A DNA stretch of 33,986 bases, taken from Candidatus Monoglobus merdigallinarum. GTDB taxonomy: Bacteria; Bacillota; Clostridia; Monoglobales; Monoglobaceae. The position numbers were made by a program, and so were the translations under genes. Each line of letters opens with the position of its first letter. Position 1 is the first letter of the stretch. The notes under the pieces were generated by a model. The model was not told the DNA's origin and searched no databases. It was given only the letters and a program-made list of their open reading frames with translations. Positions 26,735 to 33,986 of the stretch are shown piece after piece. The DNA lies in assembly GCA_019112945.1 (NCBI GenBank), contig DXIJ01000003.1:1-33986 (forward strand), in the 5' to 3' direction.

Positions 26735-26764
26735 AAAAAGCCGCCCCTGCTCTGCAGGAACAGC
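26735..26764 (-). terminator. Rho-independent terminator of the LysR-type regulator gene
   Basis: Minus-strand GCUGUUCCUGC-AGA-GCAGGGGCGGC (11 pairs with G-U wobbles) followed by UUUUU. Confidence 0.8.
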
Positions 26765-26770
26765 CCTATA

Positions 26771-27649
26771 TTATTTGAATTTACTTTTTAAAATTTCGGC
26801 AAACTCCTCTATGTAAGCCCCTGTATGGTCCTTCTTCCAAAACAGGCAGTAATTACGCGTTATCTGCCTGTCGTCCCGAAAGAGAGGGATACGGCGTACA
26901 GCGGCGACAGCGACATTGGCGCCGCCGCCCTCGGCCGGCATAAAGCCCTGACCGCTGATGACAAGCAGGCGCGCTTCTTCAAGATTTTCGGCATAGATAA
27001 ATTCGCTCCGAAGCCCGATGACAGATCTGTAGTATTCCTGCTCATTTTCACGCTGGCCTTTAGACGCAACCAGAATGCAGGGTATGTTTTTGAGTTCCTG
27101 TGCCGTGACTGAAGAAAGTCTTGACATTGCGTTTGAAGCCGGGAGCTCAACATACACACCGTCAGTCTTTAAAATAAGATTGACATACTCGTCGGAAAAC
27201 GCTCTGCGCTGGTCGCTCATCACCAGGTCTGCTCCTCCGCCTCTCAGCAGGTCGAACAGCTCCTCATGGTTGCCGGGCAGCAGCCTGACGGATACATCAG
27301 GGAGCTTTTCTGTAAAATCGTTCAGCGCAAGATGAAATTCCCGGCCGCTGAAGCTGCGCAGATAACCCAGCTTCAGCACCGCATCATCGCCCCGGGCTAT
27401 CCTTGCGGCATTGCTGCAAAGCCGGGCAAAATCGGCGGCCAGCACCAGGCTCTTTTTGTAAAAATACTCTCCGGCAGGAGTCAGAGCAAGCTTTCGGTTA
27501 TTCCTGTCAAGAAGCCGAAACCCAAGCTCTGCTTCCAGAGCCTTTATCTGCTGTGAGACCGCAGACTGCGAGATGTGGCACTCTTCTGCCGCCTCCGAAA
27601 AGCTGCCGGTTCTTACCACAGCCTGAAAATATTTTATTTGCCTTAGCAA
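26771..27649 (-). CDS. LysR-family transcriptional regulator
   Basis: LRQIKYFQAVVRTGSFSEAAEECHISQSAVSQQIKALEAELGFRLLDRNNRKLALTPAG. Likely TTG start at 27649 after GGAGGTGA; the ORF track starts at 27694. Confidence 0.95.
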   Translation of the reverse strand: MLRQIKYFQAVVRTGSFSEAAEECHISQSAVSQQIKALEAELGFRLLDRNNRKLALTPAGEYFYKKSLVLAADFARLCSNAARIARGDDAVLKLGYLRSFSGREFHLALNDFTEKLPDVSVRLLPGNHEELFDLLRGGGADLVMSDQRRAFSDEYVNLILKTDGVYVELPASNAMSRLSSVTAQELKNIPCILVASKGQRENEQEYYRSVIGLRSEFIYAENLEEARLLVISGQGFMPAEGGGANVAVAAVRRIPLFRDDRQITRNYCLFWKKDHTGAYIEEFAEILKSKFK

Positions 27650-27679
27650 GAGCTCACCTCCTAAAAGCGCTCTATCGTT

Positions 27680-27712
27680 AAATGCAGGCATCATATCTTG
27701 ACGCCTGCATTT
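27680..27712 (-). terminator. Possible terminator after thrS
   Basis: AAATGCAGGC/GCCTGCATTT, perfect 10-bp stem with 13-nt loop; weak U-tract. Confidence 0.55.
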
Positions 27713-27718
27713 TATACC

Positions 27719-29464
27719 CTATTCCTTTGCCTTTGTAGATATCTTTTCAAGGATCATAGTGATAAACTCATCAAGTTTAACGGAGCCTATATCACCTTTC
27801 TTTCTGTCACGAACCGAAACCGCTCCATCCTCGGCCTCTTTCTCACCTACTATCAGCATATACGGAACCTTTTCAAGCCTTGCTTCTCTTATCTTATAGC
27901 CTATCTTCTCTTTTCTCGTATCTACCTCTACCCTTATGCCGTGCTTTTCAAGCTCTGACCTGACGTCCGCGGCATAGTCCATATACTTGTCGGATATCGG
28001 AAGCACCTTGACCTGAACCGGCGCCATCCAAACCGGAAACGCGCCCGCATACTTCTCGATCAGGAGCGCGAGAGTTCTCTCATAACAGCCGATCGATGTT
28101 CTGTGTATAATATACGGATTCTTTTTCGTACCGTCTCTGTCAACATATTCCATTCCGAATTTCTCAGCCAGCATCTGATCTATCTGTATTGTGATGAGAG
28201 TGTCTTCCTTTCCGAAAACATTCTTTATCTGGATATCAAGCTTCGGGCCGTAGAACGCAGCCTCACCGACGCCGACCTTGTAGTCAAGGCCAAGGTCGTC
28301 AAGGATCGTTTTCATCTTGCTCTGCGCCTCGTCCCACTGCTCCTCTGTACCTATATACTTTTCGCGGTCGTTTGGATCCCACTGTGAAAACCTGTAGGAA
28401 ACGTCCTCTGCAAGTCCCAGAGTTTCAAGCATGAACGCGGTGAGCTCCAGGCAGCCTCTGAACTCGTCCTCAAGCTGCTCGGGCGTACAGATAAGATGTC
28501 CCTCCGAGATAGTGAACTGCCTCAGGCGTATAAGGCCGTGCATTTCGCCCGATGCCTCGTTTCTGAACAACGTAGAGGTCTCATTAAGACGCATCGGCAG
28601 GTCTCTGTATGAGCGGCCGCGGTTTAAGAACGCCTGGTACTGGAACGGACAGGTCATCGGTCTGAGTGCATAGACCTCCTTGTCGTTGTCGGGATCGCCG
28701 AGAACAAACATGCCGTCGCGGTAGTGATCCCAATGTCCGGAAATCTTATACAGGTCGCTCTTTGCCATGAACGGCGTCTTTGTGAGCTGCCAGCCGCGCT
28801 TTTGCTCCTCGTCCTCTACAAACCTCTGGAGCAGCTGGATTATGCGCGCGCCCTTCGGAAGCAATATCGGCAGGCCCTGGCCTATATAATCAACAGTGGT
28901 AAACAGCTCCAGCTCGCGGCCAAGCTTGTTATGGTCGCGCTTTTTTGCCTCTTCAAGCTGCTCAAGATGCTCGCTGAGCGCGGTTTTGTTCTGAAAAGCT
29001 GTGCCGTAGATCCTGGTCAGCATTTTATTTTTCTCATCGCCGCGCCAATACGCACCCGTCACACTCAAAAGCTTTACAGCCTTTACCTTTCCCGTATAGT
29101 TCACATGAGGGCCTGCGCAAAGATCCACAAACTCTCCCTGCTTGTAGAACGAAATAACCGCGTCCTCCGGCAGCTCATTTATAAGCTCGACCTTATACGG
29201 CTCGTCCTTCATCAGTTCAAGAGCCTCCGCTCTCGGGAGCTCAAAACGCTCAATCTTCAGATTCTCCTTAGCTATCTTTTTCATTTCTTTCTCAATAGCC
29301 TCAAGGTCCTCCGCGCCTATACTCTGTTCCAAATCAAAATCATAATAAAATCCGCTGTCAATAGCCGGGCCTATCGCCAGCTTAACTCCGGGATAAAGCC
29401 TCTTCATCGCCTGTGCCATTACGTGCGAGGCCGAATGTCTCAGCGTCTGCAGCTCGTTTTCCAT
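27719..29464 (-). CDS. thrS: Threonyl-tRNA synthetase (no N-terminal TGS domain)
   Basis: LRHSASHVMAQAMKRLYPGVKLAIGPAIDSGFYYDF; DLCAGPHV; RPMTCPFQYQAF; RLNETSTLFRNEASGEMHGLIRLRQFT; class II motifs; anticodon-binding C-terminus. Confidence 0.97.
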   Translation of the reverse strand: MENELQTLRHSASHVMAQAMKRLYPGVKLAIGPAIDSGFYYDFDLEQSIGAEDLEAIEKEMKKIAKENLKIERFELPRAEALELMKDEPYKVELINELPEDAVISFYKQGEFVDLCAGPHVNYTGKVKAVKLLSVTGAYWRGDEKNKMLTRIYGTAFQNKTALSEHLEQLEEAKKRDHNKLGRELELFTTVDYIGQGLPILLPKGARIIQLLQRFVEDEEQKRGWQLTKTPFMAKSDLYKISGHWDHYRDGMFVLGDPDNDKEVYALRPMTCPFQYQAFLNRGRSYRDLPMRLNETSTLFRNEASGEMHGLIRLRQFTISEGHLICTPEQLEDEFRGCLELTAFMLETLGLAEDVSYRFSQWDPNDREKYIGTEEQWDEAQSKMKTILDDLGLDYKVGVGEAAFYGPKLDIQIKNVFGKEDTLITIQIDQMLAEKFGMEYVDRDGTKKNPYIIHRTSIGCYERTLALLIEKYAGAFPVWMAPVQVKVLPISDKYMDYAADVRSELEKHGIRVEVDTRKEKIGYKIREARLEKVPYMLIVGEKEAEDGAVSVRDRKKGDIGSVKLDEFITMILEKISTKAKE

Positions 29465-29762
29465 GTTTCATCGTTCCTTTCGTAAATAAAATAGCTTTTT
29501 AAAACCAAAACACCCCTAAGGCAACTGAAAAACATTGCCTTAGGGGTGCATAAATTTACACGGTTCCACCCTAATTACGGCCTTAGCCGTCACTCATTTT
29601 GTCCTTATCGCAGACTCACGGCCGGCTTAATGAGGATAGCTCCCGTTCAGCAGGCAGCTCGGAAGTGGTATTCACTGCCGCACCGTCAAAGAACGCTTCC
29701 AGCCTACGGCGTTCTCTCTCTTGTGACTTTAAGCAGCAGCTACTGTCTTCGTCAACGCTCTG
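29465..29762 (-). promoter_or_regulatory. T-box riboswitch leader of thrS (specifier ACC, Thr)
   Basis: Minus strand: AGTAG motif, AGAGAGAACGCC...GGCTGGAAGCGTTCTTT Stem I, GAAT-ACC-ACTTCCGAGCTG specifier region (ACC at 29669-29667), T-box AATTAGGGTGGAACCGTG (~29576-29559), then terminator. Confidence 0.95.
29501..29548 (-). terminator. T-box-controlled intrinsic terminator of thrS
   Basis: CACCCCTAAGGCAA...TTGCCTTAGGGGTG perfect 14-bp stem (29511-29548) followed on the minus strand by TTTTGGTTTT. Confidence 0.93.
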
Positions 29763-29767
29763 CTTAT

Positions 29768-29796
29768 ATTCTAACACCAACAAAAATTTTTGTCAA
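29768..29796 (-). promoter_or_regulatory. Predicted sigma-A promoter of the thrS T-box leader: TTGACA, 17 nt, TAGAAT
   Basis: TTGACA at 29796-29791, TAGAAT at 29773-29768 on the minus strand. Confidence 0.8.
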
Positions 29797-29818
29797 GCAT
29801 CAATTTTTAACCAAGTTA

Positions 29819-30280
29819 TTAAAATCCAATAAGTGCGTTTCCGCAAATTCCGACTACTACGCCAAGGATCGCGCCGCCCATCACCTCAAGCGGAGTGTGC
29901 CCCAGAATTTCCTTGAGCTTTTCATCCTTGAGCACAGGGTCGCGCTCCTCCCACGCATCGACTATCATATTGATGATCTTTGCCTGCTCGCCCGCCGCAC
30001 GTCTGACGCCCGAAGCATCGTACATAACGATAAACGCAAATGCGCAGCACATGATAAAGAGCGACGAATCAAATCCCTCTGCAAGGCCGACGCAAGTCGC
30101 CAGGCTTGTGACTATCGTGGAATGCGACGACGGCATTCCGCCGGGGCCGAAAAACCTGCCCCAGTCGATCTTTTTTGTTCTGAACATCTCAATAAACCCC
30201 TTGAGAACGCATGACAATATCCATGCAGTCAGAACCACAAAAAAAACCCGGTTATTCAAAAATTCTTCAAAATAGCTCAT
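29819..30280 (-). CDS. Divergent PAP2 family (DUF212/YuiD-like) membrane protein
   Basis: FFGPGGMPSSHSTIVTSLATCVGL; YDASGVRRAAGEQAKIIN; LKEILGHTPLEVMGGAILGVVVG. ATG 30280; the ORF track starts at 30310. Confidence 0.9.
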   Translation of the reverse strand: MSYFEEFLNNRVFFVVLTAWILSCVLKGFIEMFRTKKIDWGRFFGPGGMPSSHSTIVTSLATCVGLAEGFDSSLFIMCCAFAFIVMYDASGVRRAAGEQAKIINMIVDAWEERDPVLKDEKLKEILGHTPLEVMGGAILGVVVGICGNALIGF

Positions 30281-30326
30281 AATTATCTTTCCTTTTAATT
30301 CATTCACCAAAAACCAAAACGCTGTA

Positions 30327-31232
30327 CTAATTTTCTCTTCTCAGCAAAGCGTCCGCCAGTTCCCTTAAAAAGCAAGCCCTATCGCCGAAAAAGTTCAGCG
30401 CCGCAACAGCCGCATCCGTCTTTTCTCTGAGACGCGCATCTGCGCCGCCTATGCCCAGCATTGTGACATAAGTATTCTTTCCGCCGGCCTCATCGCTGCC
30501 GACGGGCTTTCCAAGGCTGCCCTCGTCTCCGGTAACATCAAGTATATCATCTTTTATCTGAAAAGCCAAGCCTAAATTTGCAGAAAATCTGCGGATTTGT
30601 AAAATTTCGTGACAATTCTCATCGGTGAAGCCTGAAACAATACAGCCCATCACCGCCGCCGCTTCAATAAGCGCACCGGTCTTTTTGCCGTGCATGCCGG
30701 TGAGATTGTCAAGAGTTACATCCTGCTTGTTTTCACTCTCAAGGTCAATGACCTGTCCGCCTATCATCCCGCGCACGCCCGAGGCCGAGGCCAGACATCT
30801 TATAAGCGCAAGGCTCCCGCCGCAGTCTATAGTCTTGAACGAACCGGGCGCCGACAGCAGCTCAAATGCCATATTCAGCAGTCCGTCACCGGCAAGCAGC
30901 GCAATATTCTCGGGAAAGGCCTTATGGCAGGTCGGCTTGCCGCGCCTTAGGTCATCATTGTCCATGCACGGCAGATCGTCATGGATAAGCGAATACGTAT
31001 GAATCAGCTCCACTGCACAGCCCGCCGTAACTGCGTCATCAAGACTGCCGCCGAGCATTTCCGCAACCGCCGCCGTCAGAACGGGACGTATGCGTTTGCC
31101 CCCGGCAAGCAGACTGTAGCGCATTGCCTCATACACTATCCTCTCCGGAGCATCCGGAATATTTATTATTTTCTCAAGCTTATCATTTATCATGCCTGTA
31201 TACAGGCTGAGTTTACTCTCAAAACCGCTCAT
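30327..31232 (-). CDS. ispA: Polyprenyl (farnesyl/geranyl) diphosphate synthase
   Basis: LLAGGKRIRPVL; ELIHTYSLIHDDLPCMDNDDLRRGKPTCHK; FQIKDDILDVTGDE. Confidence 0.95.
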   Translation of the reverse strand: MSGFESKLSLYTGMINDKLEKIINIPDAPERIVYEAMRYSLLAGGKRIRPVLTAAVAEMLGGSLDDAVTAGCAVELIHTYSLIHDDLPCMDNDDLRRGKPTCHKAFPENIALLAGDGLLNMAFELLSAPGSFKTIDCGGSLALIRCLASASGVRGMIGGQVIDLESENKQDVTLDNLTGMHGKKTGALIEAAAVMGCIVSGFTDENCHEILQIRRFSANLGLAFQIKDDILDVTGDEGSLGKPVGSDEAGGKNTYVTMLGIGGADARLREKTDAAVAALNFFGDRACFLRELADALLRREN

Positions 31233-31240
31233 AATCTCCC

Positions 31241-31543
31241 TCACTGCTCGGCTGCGCCTTTGAAAGGCTGTGCTGTCATCTCGCCGGTCTCACTGTTTTT
31301 TATAAGAACGTTGATCCTCTGCTCCGCTTTATCAAGTGCGGCTGTACACTCCCGAGTCAGCCGAACGCCCTTTTCAAACATCGCAAGCATTTCATCAAGG
31401 CTCGTATTTCCGTTTTCCAATGCCTTTACTATCATCTCAAGCTCTTTCAGATTTTTTTCAAACGTTTCCTTACTGTTTGTATCGCTCGCAGCGCCGTCTA
31501 ATGTCTTATCGATATTTTCTATATTCTCACTCAAATTTATCAC
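31241..31543 (-). CDS. xseB: Exodeoxyribonuclease VII small subunit
   Basis: FEKNLKELEMIVKALENGNTSLDEMLAMFEKGVRLTRECTAALDKAEQRI. Confidence 0.95.
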   Translation of the reverse strand: MINLSENIENIDKTLDGAASDTNSKETFEKNLKELEMIVKALENGNTSLDEMLAMFEKGVRLTRECTAALDKAEQRINVLIKNSETGEMTAQPFKGAAEQ

Positions 31544-32778
31544 CTCTCTGATTTATTTTGGCTCCGGAACTGTGTCTCCTCAACGCTTTTAACGACCGCA
31601 CCGAGACTTCCGTCTCTCAGCATGACTGATATCCTGTCGCCCTCGCTTACGTTCTCTACACTGCTTATAACCATGCCGTCACCGCTGCGGGTGACTGAAA
31701 ATCCGCGTCCCAGCATATCAAGCGGGCTCAGCGCCTCAAGCTTTGAAGCAAGCTCCCGAAGCGTATGCTTTTTCTCGCTCAGCAGCCTCTGACAGGAATT
31801 TTCAAAGCTGCGGCTCAGGCTGTCGAGATATATCCTGCTGTTGTCTATGGCTGAAGCCGGATTTTTAAGGACACGGCTCTCGGCCGGAACTTTAAGCTCC
31901 AGACGTTTTTTCTCGATAATGCGCACCGCGCATGTATACAGCCGCAAATAGACGTTATTAAACTTTTCGCGCAGCTCGGTCTGTGACGGGACTACCAGCT
32001 CCGCTGCCGCGCTCGGCGTAGGCGCTCTTAAATCTGCGACAAAGTCCGATATCGTAAAATCCACCTCATGACCCACAGCAGACACTATGGGGATGCGGCA
32101 GTTATAGATCGCTCTGGCGACGCTCTCCTCATTAAAAGACCACAGATCCTCGATAGAACCGCCGCCGCGTCCGACGATAAGCACATCGGCTGTACCGGTT
32201 TTGTCAAAGTAGTTTATGGCCTCTACTATGCTGGCGGCTGAGTTCTCACCCTGGACAAGCGCGGGATAGAGCAAAACATCCGAATAAGCAAAGCGCCGCG
32301 ACAGTATATTTAAAATATCCCTTATGGCCGCACCTGTCGGCGCAGTTATTACACCAATCGTCTTTGGATACTTTGGCAGAGGCTTTTTCGCCCCCGGCGA
32401 AAACAGCCCCTCTTTGTCAAGCTTATTTTTGAGCTTTTCGAATGCGGCGTATAAATCACCTATCCCGTCTTGCTCCATATGCTCAATATACAGCTGGTAC
32501 TGTCCGTCTCTTTCATATACGCCGACCCGTCCCCTCGCCAGCACTTTCATGCCGTTTGCCGGTTTGAAGTCAAGCCGCGCCGCCGCGCTTCTGAACATAA
32601 CCGCGCGGATAACGCCGGTATCGTCTTTAAGCGACATGTACATATGCCCCGACGAATGAGCCTTGAAATTTGACAGCTCTCCCTTTACAAGCACATTGCT
32701 TAATATATCGTCACGGCTTATCAGCTGCTTTACATACAGGTTCACCTGAGTAACCGTCAAAGCCTGTCTCTCAATCAT
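31540..32778 (-). CDS. xseA: Exodeoxyribonuclease VII large subunit
   Basis: LTVTQVNLYVKQLISRDDILSNVLVKGELSNFKAHSSGHMYMSLKD; IGVITAPTGAAIRDILNILSRR; GRGGGSIEDLWSFNEE. Confidence 0.97.
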   Translation of the reverse strand: MIERQALTVTQVNLYVKQLISRDDILSNVLVKGELSNFKAHSSGHMYMSLKDDTGVIRAVMFRSAAARLDFKPANGMKVLARGRVGVYERDGQYQLYIEHMEQDGIGDLYAAFEKLKNKLDKEGLFSPGAKKPLPKYPKTIGVITAPTGAAIRDILNILSRRFAYSDVLLYPALVQGENSAASIVEAINYFDKTGTADVLIVGRGGGSIEDLWSFNEESVARAIYNCRIPIVSAVGHEVDFTISDFVADLRAPTPSAAAELVVPSQTELREKFNNVYLRLYTCAVRIIEKKRLELKVPAESRVLKNPASAIDNSRIYLDSLSRSFENSCQRLLSEKKHTLRELASKLEALSPLDMLGRGFSVTRSGDGMVISSVENVSEGDRISVMLRDGSLGAVVKSVEETQFRSQNKSER

Positions 32779-32855
32779 TATATGCCTCCGGTTCGTTTTT
32801 TTCTGTACGCTAAACAGAGCTGAGACACAAATCTCCGCTCTGCCGAATATTAAAG

Positions 32856-33260
32856 CTAAAGAGCTTCAAGCTGCTTCTGGATACCTCCCAGAACGCCGTT
32901 CACAAATGCGGCTGCTTCCTCCCCCGCGAATCTGCGCGCGAGCGTCGCCGCCTCGCTTATCGTGACCGCCAGAGGTATATCGTCCATATAAAGCATTTCA
33001 TAAACCCCAAGCCTCAGCGCAGCAAGGTTGACGGAATCCATTCTGTCAACCGTCCATACCCTTGAAAACTCTTCGATTTTTTTATCGATCTCTTCAATAT
33101 TCTTAACCACTCCGGCGACAACGCTGCCGATATATTCACCCTGATTGCCCGCGTCATGTTCCAGAAAGAAATCAGACAATACCGCGGATATGTCATCCGG
33201 GCGAAATTTATATTGAAAGAGTATCGTAAACGCGTATTCTCTCGCTTTTTTTCTATCCAT
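32856..33260 (-). CDS. nusB: Transcription antitermination factor NusB
   Basis: MDRKKAREYAFTILFQYKF; LRLGVYEMLYMDDIPLAVTISEAATLARRFAGEEAAAFVNGVLG. Confidence 0.95.
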   Translation of the reverse strand: MDRKKAREYAFTILFQYKFRPDDISAVLSDFFLEHDAGNQGEYIGSVVAGVVKNIEEIDKKIEEFSRVWTVDRMDSVNLAALRLGVYEMLYMDDIPLAVTISEAATLARRFAGEEAAAFVNGVLGGIQKQLEAL

Positions 33261-33332
33261 TACATTTTACAGAATTAAATAAAATTCCGTCCTTTCGTTC
33301 GTGAAATAAATTTGCGGAAATCTTAACTCTCC

Positions 33333-33923
33333 CTACAGCTCTATGCTGCCCTCATCGGCTTCTGCATTAGGCTCGTCCTCAGCAGCAGGCTCAGTTTCTT
33401 TGTTGACGTCCTGCCCGGAAGCCTGCTCATTATCCGGCTCAGACTGACCCTCATTATCAGGCTCAGCATCTGTATCGGCTTCCTGCGCCGCCTCAGCTTC
33501 CTGCGCTTCATCGGAAACGTCTCCGATATTCTTAGGAGGTATTTTATCGCCGTCACTCCTTGGCACATTAACGCCCTCAACGCTGACGTTTACAGCCATA
33601 ACACTGAGCCCGGTCATAGCCTCGACCTCGCTTTTTACCTTTTCCTGGATCTCCCAGGCAACATCCGGGATCTTTGCACCGTACTCAACGATAATAGCCA
33701 GGTCCAAGGTGACCTCCTTGTCGCTGACGCTGACCTTAACGCCCTTTGACATATTCTTTTTGCCAAGCAGCTCGGCTATGCCTCCGGAAATCGAGCTTAC
33801 CATGCCTGACACTCCCTTAACGCTGCTTGCCGCAAGCGAAGCTACGATCGAGACCACGTCGTTTGATATATTTACGTTTCCAAACTGTTCAACATTATTA
33901 TCCGTTATTTTTTGTTCAGCCAT
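33333..33923 (-). CDS. Asp23/Gls24 family envelope stress response protein with long acidic C-terminal tail
   Basis: GNVNISNDVVSIVASLAASSVKGVSGM; VKVSVSDKEVTLDLAIIVEYGAKIPDVAWEIQEKVKSEVEAMTGLSVMAVNVSVEGV; tail rich in E/D/A/P/Q. AGGAGG precedes ATG 33923. Confidence 0.93.
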   Translation of the reverse strand: MAEQKITDNNVEQFGNVNISNDVVSIVASLAASSVKGVSGMVSSISGGIAELLGKKNMSKGVKVSVSDKEVTLDLAIIVEYGAKIPDVAWEIQEKVKSEVEAMTGLSVMAVNVSVEGVNVPRSDGDKIPPKNIGDVSDEAQEAEAAQEADTDAEPDNEGQSEPDNEQASGQDVNKETEPAAEDEPNAEADEGSIEL

Positions 33924-33986
33924 AATAAACAACCTCCTAAATGATTATAAAATCTATTAATATTGATTATAACATAACAATTTTAA

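Noticed and set aside
28724-29485. 253-aa plus-strand ORF
   Set aside because: Antisense to thrS and running into the T-box region; spurious.

Overview
This window looks like a chromosomal segment from a Firmicutes/Clostridia-type genome (probably Oscillospiraceae/Ruminococcaceae-like). That assignment is inferred from gene families and gene order, not from a search. Most of it is housekeeping: xylB; a VanR/VanS-like two-component system; a block containing alr, an acpS-nnrD fusion and mazF; an RCC1-propeller membrane protein; a nitroreductase; alaS; degV; trmL; yifB/comM; a pyridoxal kinase; an rsuA-type pseudouridine synthase; long-form hpf; a secreted PL9-like pectate lyase; a LysR-linked redox cluster (Fe-S aldo/keto reductase, flavodoxin, SDR); thrS with a T-box leader; a DUF212 protein; ispA; xseB; xseA; nusB; and Asp23/Gls24. 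I see no rRNA, tRNA, CRISPR array, transposase or phage module. The best candidates for something undescribed are: (1) a roughly 230-nt structured noncoding element at about 1800-2073, with a minus-strand RNA fold, competing hairpins and a 7-nt tandem repeat; (2) a membrane-anchored protein with a 7-bladed, 38-aa-period propeller resembling BLIP-II; (3) a holo-ACP synthase/NAD(P)HX dehydratase fusion; (4) a well-placed LysR box in front of a redox operon. None of these can be called a proven new system from the sequence alone.
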